This document shows positions 50,454 through 59,701 of a stretch of DNA of 64,000 bases, in pieces. The notes beneath the pieces were generated by a model. It made no database searches. It saw only the letters and a list, made by a program, of their open reading frames with translations, and was not told the origin of the DNA. Location of the stretch: positions 186,001-250,000 of the forward strand of contig NZ_JAJHIZ010000003.1 in NCBI RefSeq assembly GCF_021538615.1, written 5' to 3'. Source of the DNA: Niabella agricola (lineage in GTDB: Bacteria; Bacteroidota; Bacteroidia; Chitinophagales; Chitinophagaceae). Position numbers and translations under genes: made by a program. Position 1 is the stretch's first letter. Each line of letters begins with the position of its first letter.

Positions 50454-51641
50454 ATGTTACCCAAAGAAATATATGTCCTCTCCGCCGTTCGTACCCCTAT
50501 CGGCAGCTTTGGAGGAGCGCTAAAAGAGCTAAGTGCTACCCAACTGGGGGCGATTGTTATTAAAGGCGCGCTTGCGAAAGCCGGTATTGCCCCGGAACAG
50601 GTCAACGATGTGATTATGGGGTCGGTGCTACAGGCGAACCTGGGACAGGCTCCGGCCCGCCAGGCAGCGAAATTTGCGGGTTTGCCGGACCAGGTCAATT
50701 GTACTACCATCAACAAGGTTTGTGCGAGCGGTATGAAGGCGATTGCCAGTGCTGTGCAGCACATTGCCCTGGGGGATGCCGATATTGTGATTGCCGGTGG
50801 TATGGAAAGCATGAGCAATGTACCGTTTTACCTCGACAAAATGCGCTGGGGCAATAAATACGGAAATGTAGCGGCTGTTGATGGTTTGGCAAAAGATGGC
50901 TTAACCGATGTATACAATGGTGACGCTATGGGCATGGCAGCAGAATTATGTGCCGGTGAATGTGGTATTTCAAGGGAAGAACAGGATGCCTTTGCCGCTG
51001 AAAGCTATCGCCGCAGCCAGCATGCCTGGGAAGCGGGGAAATTTGATGAAGAAGTGATACCGGTTGAAATCCCATCCCGTAAAGGAGCTCCCATTACCAT
51101 ATCCAAAGATGAAGAACCGTTTAACGTGAAGTTTGATAAAATAGCAACCCTGAAACCCGCGTTTAAAAAGGACGGTACGGTTACCGCGGCAAACGCCAGT
51201 ACCATGAATGATGGTGCCGCCGCACTGGTGCTTATCAGCAAAGAAAAAGCCGAAGCACTGGGATTGCGCCCCATTGCAAAGATCCTGTCTTACGCCGATG
51301 CCGAACAGGCCCCCGAATGGTTTACTACAACGCCCTCCCTGGCCGTTCCCAAGGCGGTTGAAAAAGCGGGATTGAAAATGACCGATATTGATTTTTGGGA
51401 ACTGAACGAAGCCTTCAGCGTGGTGGGCATTGAAAATACCCGGCGGATGAAGCTGAACCCCGAAGTCGTAAATGTAAACGGAGGGGCTGTGTCCATCGGG
51501 CATCCCCTTGGTGCCAGCGGCGCGCGCATCATTGTAACATTGATCCATGTGCTGCAACAGAACAAGAGTCGCTATGGCGCAGCAGGCATTTGTAACGGTG
51601 GTGGCGGCGCCAGCGCAATGGTAGTAGAGCGGATAATTTAA
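50454..51641 (+). CDS. Thiolase (acetyl-CoA acetyltransferase)
   Basis: The 395-residue cytosolic enzyme makes or splits acetoacetyl-CoA. The catalytic Cys is in NKVCASGMKA (about residue 90), His in IGHPLGASGARI (about 351) and the second Cys in AGICNGGGGASAMV (about 381). The N-terminal EIYVLSAVRTPIGSFGGALKEL is typical of AtoB/PhaA-type biosynthetic thiolases. The 50454 start is set by the promoter placement. It is a single gene with no fatty acid or ketone-body partners nearby, so the pathway is uncertain. Confidence 0.92.
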   Translation: MLPKEIYVLSAVRTPIGSFGGALKELSATQLGAIVIKGALAKAGIAPEQVNDVIMGSVLQANLGQAPARQAAKFAGLPDQVNCTTINKVCASGMKAIASAVQHIALGDADIVIAGGMESMSNVPFYLDKMRWGNKYGNVAAVDGLAKDGLTDVYNGDAMGMAAELCAGECGISREEQDAFAAESYRRSQHAWEAGKFDEEVIPVEIPSRKGAPITISKDEEPFNVKFDKIATLKPAFKKDGTVTAANASTMNDGAAALVLISKEKAEALGLRPIAKILSYADAEQAPEWFTTTPSLAVPKAVEKAGLKMTDIDFWELNEAFSVVGIENTRRMKLNPEVVNVNGGAVSIGHPLGASGARIIVTLIHVLQQNKSRYGAAGICNGGGGASAMVVERII

Positions 51642-52021
51642 AAATGAGGTAATGGGTCAGCGACCATGAGTCCAGTTGAGGTTAGGGAGAAGTTTTGGTC
51701 AGAAGTATAGGATATCAGTCTTCAGTTTTTCGTTATGAGCATCATACAAAATCTGATGTTAAGCCTTAAACGTTGAATCTGGAACAAGCGTTCATCGTTT
51801 AGCCTTCAGTTTTTAGTAGCGACACCAGATATCATACAGGATCTAATGTGAAACCAGCGGATTATAACATTTTCCCTTCCATCAGTCTCCCTGTCGCCCA
51901 AAAACATATGAAAATGTGTATGTGTGCAAATATGGAAATGGGATTGCATCGCAAGCATGCAACAATATCCAACGTTAAACCTTGAACTTGGAACCTGAAA
52001 CAAGCGTTCAGCCCTCAGCGT
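51642..52021. repeat. 380-base gap of degenerate direct repeats
   Basis: The gap contains repeated words on one theme: ttcagttttt (51721 and 51806), atcatacaaaatctgatgt and atcatacaggatctaatgt (51741 and 51832), gaacaagcgttcatcgttta and gaaacaagcgttcagccctc (51782 and 51998). It is a patchwork of short Bacteroidota intergenic repeats. No gene or RNA is supported. Confidence 0.55.
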
Positions 52022-52993
52022 TTAGCTTTCAGCCTGACGGCTGATCGCCTTTATGATCTTCACCGCATGCTCCCGCGAATTTTCAATAAACAAGCGGTGC
52101 GTGTTCATACCGCCGCAAATGACGCCGGCCAAATAAACGCCCTTTACGCTTGATTCGTGTGTTTCCGGATTCAGGATCGGGCAACGTACTGCATCCCTGC
52201 TCAGCTCGATACCCATATCCTCCAGAAATTGCAGATTGGGCTGATACCCGGTCGCTGCTATTACAAAATCATTCTTCAAAGTGACCATTCCTTCAGGTGT
52301 GTCAATGTCCACCTCATGTTCCCTTATTTCCCTTACAGTGGAATTAAAGAATGCCCGGATGGAACCCTCATGAATGCGGTTCTCAATATCCGGACGTACC
52401 CAGTATTTTACCCGGGTTCCTATTTCAGATCCGCGGACTACCATGGTAACCCGTGCACCTTTTCGCCAGGTTTCCAGCGCCGCATCCACGCCGGAATTCA
52501 TCGCCCCCACTACAATCACATCCTGGAAGGCATAAAAATGCGGGTCCTTATAATAATGAGTCACCTTGGGTAGTTCTTCTCCCGGTACATTCAGCAAGTA
52601 AGGTATGTCATAAAAACCGGTAGCAATGATGATATGATCTGCTGTATATGTACTCCGGGTTGTGATCACCTCAAAAAGATCCACCGTCCGTTCTACCTGT
52701 TGCACGGTTTCAAACAACCGGATGTTCAGCTGAAAGGTGCTGGTTACCCGGCGGTAATATTCGAGCGCTTCGTTCCGCGTGGGTTTAGGATTATTGGAAA
52801 CAAAAGGCACTCCGCCAATCTCCAGCCGCTCCGAAGTGGAGAAAAAGGTCATGTTTACGGGATAATTGTAAAGCGAATTTACCAGGCTCCCCTTTTCCAA
52901 AACAACATAGTCAAGGCCTGCTTTTTGTGCTTCAATGGCGCAGGCCAGACCAATCGGGCCGCCTCCGATAATGATGATCGAAAAATGCTGCAT
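52022..52993 (-). CDS. ypdA: YpdA-like putative bacillithiol disulfide reductase
   Basis: The 323-residue FAD/NAD(P)H oxidoreductase has the FAD motif IIIIGGGPIGLACAIEAQKAG (residues 6-26). The second Rossmann motif is VIVVGAMNSGVDAALETWRKG (about residues 164-184). The C-terminus has the FAD contact GVYLAGVICGGMNTHRLFIENSREHA. It matches YpdA (Bdr), which reduces bacillithiol disulfide. It has no thioredoxin reductase CxxC. In the second motif the usual GGxNSA is GAMNSG. No bshA/B/C genes are visible here, so use of bacillithiol by this organism is an inference. Confidence 0.85.
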   Translation of the reverse strand: MQHFSIIIIGGGPIGLACAIEAQKAGLDYVVLEKGSLVNSLYNYPVNMTFFSTSERLEIGGVPFVSNNPKPTRNEALEYYRRVTSTFQLNIRLFETVQQVERTVDLFEVITTRSTYTADHIIIATGFYDIPYLLNVPGEELPKVTHYYKDPHFYAFQDVIVVGAMNSGVDAALETWRKGARVTMVVRGSEIGTRVKYWVRPDIENRIHEGSIRAFFNSTVREIREHEVDIDTPEGMVTLKNDFVIAATGYQPNLQFLEDMGIELSRDAVRCPILNPETHESSVKGVYLAGVICGGMNTHRLFIENSREHAVKIIKAISRQAES

Positions 52994-53190
52994 CCTGCAA
53001 ATTTCAAGGTTCAGCTTCCCAATACCAAATTTTATGCGGAACAGGGTATGACCAGGGCGAAGACCAGGGCAAAACGGGCGCCCATGTTTAGATCACCACA
53101 ACAAATGTGGTCACCTGTGTTTCCGGAATACCGGTCCTTGAAAAGCAAGGTTCGTCCATATACGCAACGGAAAACAGGGAATAATCCTTC

Positions 53191-53222
53191 TTTGGTATTC
53201 TGACGCATCTCACTTAAATTTG
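53191..53222 (+). promoter_or_regulatory. Promoter of pdhB
   Basis: TTTG (53191-53194) and TAAATTTG (53215-53222), spaced by 20 bases, match the Bacteroidota promoter pattern. Start of transcription near 53229 gives a leader of about 23 bases before ATG 53252. Confidence 0.8.
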
Positions 53223-53251
53223 CCACTCTTAAAAATGACAATTTACAAAGT

Positions 53252-54241
53252 ATGGCAAGGAGTATAGCTTTCAGAGAAGCCCTCAGAGAGGCAATGACCG
53301 AAGAAATGAGAAGAGACGACCGCGTGTTTCTGATGGGTGAGGAAGTAGCTGAATATAATGGTGCTTACAAAGTAAGCCAGGGAATGCTGGCCGAATTTGG
53401 TGACAAACGGGTGATTGACACTCCGATTTCCGAGTTAGGTTTTGCTGCAGTTGGTGTAGGTGCCGCTCAAAACGGCCTCCGTCCGATTGTGGAGTTCATG
53501 ACCTGGAACTTTGCTGTTCTGGCCCTGGATCAAATTTTAAATACCGCTTCTAAAATGCTGGCAATGAGCGGGGGGCAAGTTTCATGTCCAATTGTTTTCC
53601 GTGGCGGAAACGGCTCGGCAGGACAGTTGGGCGCACAGCACTCCACCGCATTCGAAGCGCTGTACGCCAATATTCCGGGCATCAAGGTGGTTTCTCCAAG
53701 CACGCCTTACGATGCCAAAGGGCTTTTAAAACAGGCCATCCGGTACGAAGAAGACCCGGTAATGTTTATGGAAAGTGAAGTCATGTATGGCGATAAAATG
53801 GAAGTGCCGGAAGAAGAATATTATATTGAACTGGGCAAGGCCGATGTAAAAAAAGCCGGAACCGATGTGACCATTATTTCTTTTAATAAAATGATGAAAG
53901 TGGCGCTGGGTGCTGCTGCCGAGCTGGAAAAAGAAGGCATCAGCGCGGAAGTGATCGACCTGAGAACCATCCGGCCGCTGGATATGGATACCATCCTTGC
54001 CAGCGTACGCAAAACCAACCGGCTGGTGATCGTGGAAGAACAATGGCCCTTTGCCTCCGTTTCCTCTGAGATCTCTTACCGGGTTCAGAAAGATGCCTTT
54101 GACTACCTGGATGCGCCCATACGCCGGATTACAGCCGCGGACGCTCCGCTGCACTACGCCCCCAACCTGGTAGCAGCAGCGTTACCCGATGTTCCCCGTA
54201 CAGTAAAACTGGTGAAAGAAGTGATGTATATGAAGAAGTAA
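53252..54241 (+). CDS. pdhB: Pyruvate dehydrogenase E1 component, beta subunit
   Basis: The beta subunit completes the ThDP-binding E1 heterodimer with PdhA. The 329-residue protein starts MARSIAFREALREAMTEEMRRD. It has the typical VFLMGEEVAEYNGAYKVSQGM (about residues 25-45), RGGNGSAGQLGAQHSTAFEALYANIPGIKVV (about 118-148) and the C-terminal transketolase-type domain (DVTIISFNKMMKVALGAAAELEKEGISAEVIDLRTIRPLD). It has its own promoter, far from pdhA. The NtrC-type regulator gene follows 70 bases downstream. Confidence 0.95.
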   Translation: MARSIAFREALREAMTEEMRRDDRVFLMGEEVAEYNGAYKVSQGMLAEFGDKRVIDTPISELGFAAVGVGAAQNGLRPIVEFMTWNFAVLALDQILNTASKMLAMSGGQVSCPIVFRGGNGSAGQLGAQHSTAFEALYANIPGIKVVSPSTPYDAKGLLKQAIRYEEDPVMFMESEVMYGDKMEVPEEEYYIELGKADVKKAGTDVTIISFNKMMKVALGAAAELEKEGISAEVIDLRTIRPLDMDTILASVRKTNRLVIVEEQWPFASVSSEISYRVQKDAFDYLDAPIRRITAADAPLHYAPNLVAAALPDVPRTVKLVKEVMYMKK

Positions 54242-54311
54242 CCCGTTGATCGGGCCCTGCTGGAATGCTCCCGGATGTTGTGTATCCTGATTATTTATTT
54301 AAAAAGATCCT

Positions 54312-55499
54312 GTGCCAAAAAATAAAAACAACGATAATCAACACGAGATTCTGATCATAGACGACGAAGCATCCATAAGAAAAACGCTGTCGGAGATCCT
54401 TTCCTTTGAAGGATATAAAATTTCTGAAGCTACCGACGGCGAAGAAGGATTGAAGTTATTTTCAGAAAAAGCATTTAATGCCGTTTTGTGCGACATTAAA
54501 ATGCCCAAGATGGACGGCCTTGAGTTCCTCGAAAAAGCTACGGCCCTTTCACCCGACGTTCCGGTTATTATGATTTCGGGCCACGGCACCATCGAAACCG
54601 CGGTTGAGGCCGTTAAAAAAGGCGCCTATGATTTTATTTCCAAACCACCGGATCTGAACCGCCTCCTGATCACCATTCGCAATGCCATGGAAAAAACATC
54701 CCTGGTTGCGGAAACCAAGGTACTCCGGAAAAAAGTATCCAAGGTTCAGGAAATCGTAGGTACTTCAGCCCCTATTCAAAAAATTAAAGAAACCATCAAT
54801 AAAGTGGCTCCCACCGAGGCGCGCGTGCTGGTAACCGGCGCCAATGGTGTTGGAAAAGAATTGGTGGCCCGCTGGATCCATGAATTAAGCAACCGCTCCA
54901 ACAGCCCGCTCGTGGAAGTGAACTGCGCCGCAATACCAACCGAATTAATTGAATCTGAATTATTTGGACACGAAAAAGGATCTTTTACTTCAGCAATAAA
55001 ACAGCGCATTGGAAAATTCGAGCAGGCCAATGGCGGCACCCTGTTCCTGGATGAGATCGGCGATATGAGTCTGAATGCACAGGCCAAAGTGCTGCGTGCC
55101 TTACAGGAAGGAAAGATCACCCGGGTGGGTGCCGATAAAGATATTAATGTAGACGTTCGGGTTATAGCGGCTACTAACAAGGACCTGCTCCAGGAAGTTG
55201 AAGATAAAAACTTCCGGCTGGATCTGTACCACCGGTTGAGTGTGATCCTCATCAATGTTCCTTCCCTTAATGAGCGGAAAGATGACATCCCGCTGCTGGT
55301 AGACCAGTTCCTGGACGACATTTGCAAGGATTATGGCATCGCAAAAAAGGGCATTGATGCGGGCGCTATCGAATCGCTGCAGCAATACAACTGGACCGGT
55401 AATATCCGCGAGCTCAGGAATGTGGTAGAACGGCTGGTGATCCTGAGTGGTAAAACCATTACGGCCGCAGACGTGCAGAATTATGTAGCCATTGGCTAA
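54312..55499 (+). CDS. NtrC-type response regulator (REC-AAA+), no HTH domain, GSFTSA loop
   Basis: The 395-residue protein starts GTG 54312 (MPKNKNNDNQHEILIIDDEAS). It has a receiver domain with phospho-acceptor Asp61 (CDIKMPKMDG) and a sigma-54-interaction AAA+ domain with Walker A GANGVGKE (176-183), Walker B GGTLFLDEIGD and arginine-finger region. The sigma-54 contact loop, normally GAFTGA, is GSFTSA (223-228). The protein ends at about residue 395, after the AAA+ helical subdomain, with no Fis-type HTH. It may therefore act without binding its own enhancer, or regulate something other than sigma-54. No cognate kinase is adjacent. Confidence 0.85.
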   Translation: MPKNKNNDNQHEILIIDDEASIRKTLSEILSFEGYKISEATDGEEGLKLFSEKAFNAVLCDIKMPKMDGLEFLEKATALSPDVPVIMISGHGTIETAVEAVKKGAYDFISKPPDLNRLLITIRNAMEKTSLVAETKVLRKKVSKVQEIVGTSAPIQKIKETINKVAPTEARVLVTGANGVGKELVARWIHELSNRSNSPLVEVNCAAIPTELIESELFGHEKGSFTSAIKQRIGKFEQANGGTLFLDEIGDMSLNAQAKVLRALQEGKITRVGADKDINVDVRVIAATNKDLLQEVEDKNFRLDLYHRLSVILINVPSLNERKDDIPLLVDQFLDDICKDYGIAKKGIDAGAIESLQQYNWTGNIRELRNVVERLVILSGKTITAADVQNYVAIG

Positions 55500-55583
55500 A
55501 TAATGACAACTGGCCCCGGTATCCGGAAGCCGGCTGTTATGGGAGCGCCATCGCATCGCCAGGTAGCTTTTTTACGGTATATC

Positions 55584-56549
55584 ATGATCAGAAAAGGCAT
55601 TATCTACTTGTTAGCCAAAAGCCCGGCTCCTTTCAGAGACTTTCTGTTCAGCCTGAAGCGGTATACTCTGTTCGGAAGGCCCGTATCTCCCCCATCTTTT
55701 TTTTTGATACTGGTCGATGGCCGGAATTTCCATGGTGGTTTTGCAGACCGGATGAAGGGCATTGTTTCCTCTTTTGCTTTTTGCCTCCAGCGCCAAATCC
55801 CGTTCCGGATCCATTATACCTTTCCTTTTACATTAACCGATTTTCTGATCCCGAACACCTATGACTGGACCTTACAAAAAGGCGAAGCCATAGCGGAACA
55901 TATCGCAGATGTGCGATACCTCAACCTTGTGGGGTCCTCTTCCATCCAACGCCTCCTCCGTTTAAAGAAAGCGCAAGGACAGGTGCATTGCTATGCCAAC
56001 CGCGATATACTGGAAGCGCTCAACGCCCATTACCATACCCGGTATAACTGGGGCGATCTGTTCCGGCAGCTTTTCCGTCCGGCCCCCATCCTGGAGGAGG
56101 AACTCCTCAAAAAAAGAAGCATGCTGCCTTCCGGGTATATCGGCATTGCCTTCCGTTTTCAAAACCTGCTGGGCGATTTTGAAGAATACCAGGTAGCCGC
56201 GTTGCCGGAAGCCGCACAAACGGCATTAATACAGCAATGCAGCAACTTTCTGATCCGTTTTCAACAGGAGATCAGGGCGCCATTGCTGGTCACCTCCGAC
56301 AGCTACCGTTTTTCCTGCTCCCTTGCGGGGCTGGAGCAGATTTATTGCTTTCCCGGGCAGAACCACCACCTCGATCACCAAACAAAAAAGTCCGCGGAAA
56401 CCTATCTGAAATCCTTTACGGATTTTTTCCTGCTGTCGGAAAGCCTGAAAGTTTATGCCGCGGGAACCGCAAATATGTACCGGACCGAGTTTCCCATGTA
56501 TGCGGCCCGCCTTAATGAAATACCCTTTGAACGGATCCTTATCGAATGA
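55584..56549 (+). CDS. Putative glycosyltransferase (fucosyltransferase-like)
   Basis: The 321-residue protein is unnamed but shows FFLILVDGRNFHGGFADRMKGIVSSFAF (about residues 40-65). Its HGGxxDRxKGI pattern recalls NodZ/fucosyltransferase-type enzymes that use GDP-fucose. The C-terminal part has TSDSYRFSCSLAG and SESLKVYAAGTANMYRTEFP, typical of such a fold. ATG 55584 (MIRKGIIYLLAKSPAP) is preferred to ATG 55503, whose extra 27 residues look like non-coding sequence. It is followed by an ABC exporter and a GT4 gene, so it likely helps build an exported glycan. The donor is not proven. Confidence 0.62.
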   Translation: MIRKGIIYLLAKSPAPFRDFLFSLKRYTLFGRPVSPPSFFLILVDGRNFHGGFADRMKGIVSSFAFCLQRQIPFRIHYTFPFTLTDFLIPNTYDWTLQKGEAIAEHIADVRYLNLVGSSSIQRLLRLKKAQGQVHCYANRDILEALNAHYHTRYNWGDLFRQLFRPAPILEEELLKKRSMLPSGYIGIAFRFQNLLGDFEEYQVAALPEAAQTALIQQCSNFLIRFQQEIRAPLLVTSDSYRFSCSLAGLEQIYCFPGQNHHLDHQTKKSAETYLKSFTDFFLLSESLKVYAAGTANMYRTEFPMYAARLNEIPFERILIE

Positions 56550-56678
56550 GTACTTGCGGAGCCAGCACCCTTAGCCACTTGCCTGCCGGCAATATTGCAA
56601 CAACAGGATTTAATTGACATTTAACCTATAAATTTACAGCATGATCATTTATGTTATCCAGCATGCATCCGTTAATTA

Positions 56679-58481
56679 TTGGTTGTGGAAGTAAACTTCA
56701 AATATAATTTCCGGGGGTATTTCCGTTTTTATTATTCCATTCTTGGCAACAAAATATACCTGTTCCTGTTACTGAATGTGCTGGTTGGTTTGCTAGATGG
56801 AATCGGGCTGGCATTGATCGTGCCGTTGTTCTCCTCGCTTTTTGGCGCCGGCAATGAAGGGCTGCTGAATACCGGCAAAATGCATTATATAACAGACCTG
56901 CTTTCCGGAGCAGGAATCCCGCTTACCATCACCAACACCGTTTTCGTCGTTGTCCTGGTATTTTCGATCAAAGGACTTTTCCGTTTTTTGCAAATGCGTT
57001 ATTCATCCCGGATACGTTTCCTCTTCATTCGGGAACTGCGTGTGCAAATGCTGTATCTGCTAAATAATCTTTCCTATGCCGGCTTTCTGAAACTGAATGC
57101 AGGAAAAATACAGAATGCGCTTACCACGGAGATCAGCGGCCTCTATTATACCCTTACAGCGTATTTAAGTACGCTGCAATGCGTGGGCATCCTCATTACC
57201 TATTTCACATTAGCCTGCATGACCAACCTGCAATTTGCCATTATGGTGCTGGTTTTTGGTGCCACAAGCAACCTGCTGTACCGGAAGCTGTTTTCAAAAA
57301 CCCAGAAGATCTCCGCCAACGTATCTAAAGAAAGCGATACCTTTATCAGTTACCTGATTCAATCGATAACGCATTACCGGTATCTGAAAGCCACCAACTA
57401 TTTTAAACGTTACCTGGGGAAATTAAAAAAAGTCATTGAGGAAATCGAACTGCTGAATTTCCGGATGGGGTTCTTCAGCGCCCTGTCGGAAGGCATTAAG
57501 GAGCCGGTAGCCATTGTAATGATCAGCCTGATACTTGGGCTGCAATTTTACCTGTTTCCCGGTAGTGATAAAAATGCGATCCTCGTATGCCTCCTGTTGT
57601 TTTATCGTTCGCTGGCACAACTGGGCCAGCTGCAAACAAGCTGGCAGTTCTTTGCACAGAACACCGGCAGCATCCGCTCCGTAACCGGGTTGATCCGCGA
57701 GGTACAACAATCAAAAGAGCCGGCACCCAAAGACTTGTCTCCGCTCAGCGAAGTGGGTGAAATCCGGCTTTCCGAAGTTTCCGTCGCATACACCGGACGT
57801 GCCATACTGGAAGATATCAACCTCCATATTCCACGGCACCGGACCGTTGCCTTTATAGGGGAAAGCGGTTCCGGAAAAACAACGCTGGCCCATGTCATCA
57901 TCGGGCTCATCACCCCAACAACGGGCACGGTATCTATCGGTAGCAGCCCAATCGGCACAATAAGCCTGGATGCTTACCGGGATAAGATCGGCTATATTGC
58001 CCAGGACCCTGTAGTATTTAGCGATACCATCTTTAACAATGTTACCTTTTTCGATGATCCTACACCAGAAAACCGGCAACGATTTCAAAAAGCGGTGCAA
58101 CAGGCCTCGCTGGATGGTTTTATCGACACCCTTCCCGAAAAAGAGCATACACAGGTAGGTGATAACGGCATTTATATTTCCGGCGGCCAAAAGCAACGCC
58201 TGTCCATTGCCCGCGAATTATATAAAAATGTAGAAGTCCTGGTTTTAGATGAGGCCACTTCGGCACTGGATTCCGCCACGGAAAACATCATTCAAAAAAG
58301 CCTGGAGCTGCTGCACGGGCATTGTACCATCATCATCATCGCTCACCGCCTGGCCACCATCAAAATGGCGGACACGATCTTTTTAATCCGGAACAAAACC
58401 GTTGCGGCACAAGGATCCTTCGATGCATTAAAGGAATCTTCGGAAGATTTCCGCCAAATGATCGCGGCCCAGCGTTTCTGA
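56679..58481 (+). CDS. ABC exporter (permease-ATPase fusion, MsbA/PglK type)
   Basis: The 600-residue half transporter has six helices in its N-terminal part (to about residue 330) and an ATPase domain. The ATPase carries Walker A GESGSGKTT (around 395), Q-loop DPVVF, signature ISGGQKQR (around 505), Walker B VLVLDEATSALD and a His switch IAHRLATI. The start is uncertain: TTG 56679, or GTG 56685 (VEVNFKYNF). A homodimer would move a lipid or lipid-linked glycan across the inner membrane. The adjacent glycosyltransferases suggest a glycan flippase. Confidence 0.88.
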   Translation: MVVEVNFKYNFRGYFRFYYSILGNKIYLFLLLNVLVGLLDGIGLALIVPLFSSLFGAGNEGLLNTGKMHYITDLLSGAGIPLTITNTVFVVVLVFSIKGLFRFLQMRYSSRIRFLFIRELRVQMLYLLNNLSYAGFLKLNAGKIQNALTTEISGLYYTLTAYLSTLQCVGILITYFTLACMTNLQFAIMVLVFGATSNLLYRKLFSKTQKISANVSKESDTFISYLIQSITHYRYLKATNYFKRYLGKLKKVIEEIELLNFRMGFFSALSEGIKEPVAIVMISLILGLQFYLFPGSDKNAILVCLLLFYRSLAQLGQLQTSWQFFAQNTGSIRSVTGLIREVQQSKEPAPKDLSPLSEVGEIRLSEVSVAYTGRAILEDINLHIPRHRTVAFIGESGSGKTTLAHVIIGLITPTTGTVSIGSSPIGTISLDAYRDKIGYIAQDPVVFSDTIFNNVTFFDDPTPENRQRFQKAVQQASLDGFIDTLPEKEHTQVGDNGIYISGGQKQRLSIARELYKNVEVLVLDEATSALDSATENIIQKSLELLHGHCTIIIIAHRLATIKMADTIFLIRNKTVAAQGSFDALKESSEDFRQMIAAQRF

Positions 58482-58549
58482 TATACTTCCTGGGCGGTGC
58501 GAACGATGAAACGGCTAAGGATTTATCAACGAATGCATGTCTTTCTGAA

Positions 58550-59695
58550 TTAGGACGGATTCTTCAGGCCTTGATACCAGCGGTCAATTTGTTGCCCCAC
58601 CACAGCATAGGAAAAACGCGTCGATGCATCTGAGGCAATTTTCGTGGCGTTGTAGTCAGGATAGTGCGCTTCAACAAAGCGGATCGCATTTACCAACGCT
58701 GCTTCATCTCCGGCAGGTATCATCAATCCGTTTTGATCATTGATCAGTTCTGAAATGCCCCCCACATCACTCGATACTACAGGCACTCCACAACAAAGCG
58801 CCTCACCGATCACACAAGGTGAGTTCTCCGCGTTGCTAAAAACAATCAGCAGGTCGGCCTCCTGCAGCTCCCGCGCAACGATATTATAAGGTTGCACTCC
58901 TATCCATCGGATCCAAGGGTATCGCTCCTTGTAAGCCACATTCAGCCTGGGTTCAAGCCCGATAACTGTTAAGGAAAATGATGATGCCGGCAGCTGCCCG
59001 AACGCTCGGATGATCCCCTCTATATTTTTTTTGGGAGCCCCGCTGGAAATATGCACGCACCTGAACTGCTGCTGCCGCTCTTTTTGTTTCTTAAAAAAAA
59101 TACGGGTATCTGCCACGTTCGGTATTACAACAGATGGAATTTCTTTGCCCAGCTGATTAATTTCGCGTACCAGGTAACGGCTCACCGAATGAAAGCCGGT
59201 TGCCTTATGAAACGTATTCCGTACGATTGACCGGAACCAGCGTGGACGCTCGTAAAAATTATCGTCTACCACCGTATTATACCCATCCCAATGTTCGGTA
59301 ACCACGTAAGGGATTCCGTATTTCTTTTTGATCCATTGTGCTACCAGCCCCGATTTAAACGGGATGTGCACATGAACCAGATCCGGCTTGCCATAGACGC
59401 TGATATAACGCCGGACCGCTTTTTTATAAAGATGGAACCAGTAAAAATACGAACGCAGTTTTCCAGACACCCCAGGCTTTTTCGGATAGTAGATATGCTC
59501 TTCAGTCAGGTTGGGGTATTCCGTGTTTTGCTGTTGTTCAAAAGTAACGCCCAGATCTTCCGGATCGGGCGTTACTTTAATAACATGAATCCGGTGATAC
59601 AAGGAAGCTGCCTGGGCATGACGCTGCACAAAGTCACCTTCAAACGGAGCCCGTTTATTGGGGTACCAGCTACAGAGCCAGAGCACCTTCAGCAT
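58550..59695 (-). CDS. Glycosyltransferase, GT4 family
   Basis: The 381-residue cytosolic enzyme has the two-Rossmann GT-B form. N-terminal parts are VLWLCSWYPNKRAPFEGDFVQRHAQAAS and DLVHVHIPFKSG. The C-terminal donor-binding domain has VSRYLVREIN, RCVHISSGAPKKNIEGIIRAFGQLP and the retaining EX7E-type motif ENSPCVIGEALCCGVPVVSSDVGGISEL (about residues 288-315). It lies 6 bases after tpiA on the same strand, and its end meets the ABC exporter. The sugar donor and acceptor are unknown. Confidence 0.9.
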   Translation of the reverse strand: MLKVLWLCSWYPNKRAPFEGDFVQRHAQAASLYHRIHVIKVTPDPEDLGVTFEQQQNTEYPNLTEEHIYYPKKPGVSGKLRSYFYWFHLYKKAVRRYISVYGKPDLVHVHIPFKSGLVAQWIKKKYGIPYVVTEHWDGYNTVVDDNFYERPRWFRSIVRNTFHKATGFHSVSRYLVREINQLGKEIPSVVIPNVADTRIFFKKQKERQQQFRCVHISSGAPKKNIEGIIRAFGQLPASSFSLTVIGLEPRLNVAYKERYPWIRWIGVQPYNIVARELQEADLLIVFSNAENSPCVIGEALCCGVPVVSSDVGGISELINDQNGLMIPAGDEAALVNAIRFVEAHYPDYNATKIASDASTRFSYAVVGQQIDRWYQGLKNPS

Positions 59696-59701
59696 GCCCG
59701 C

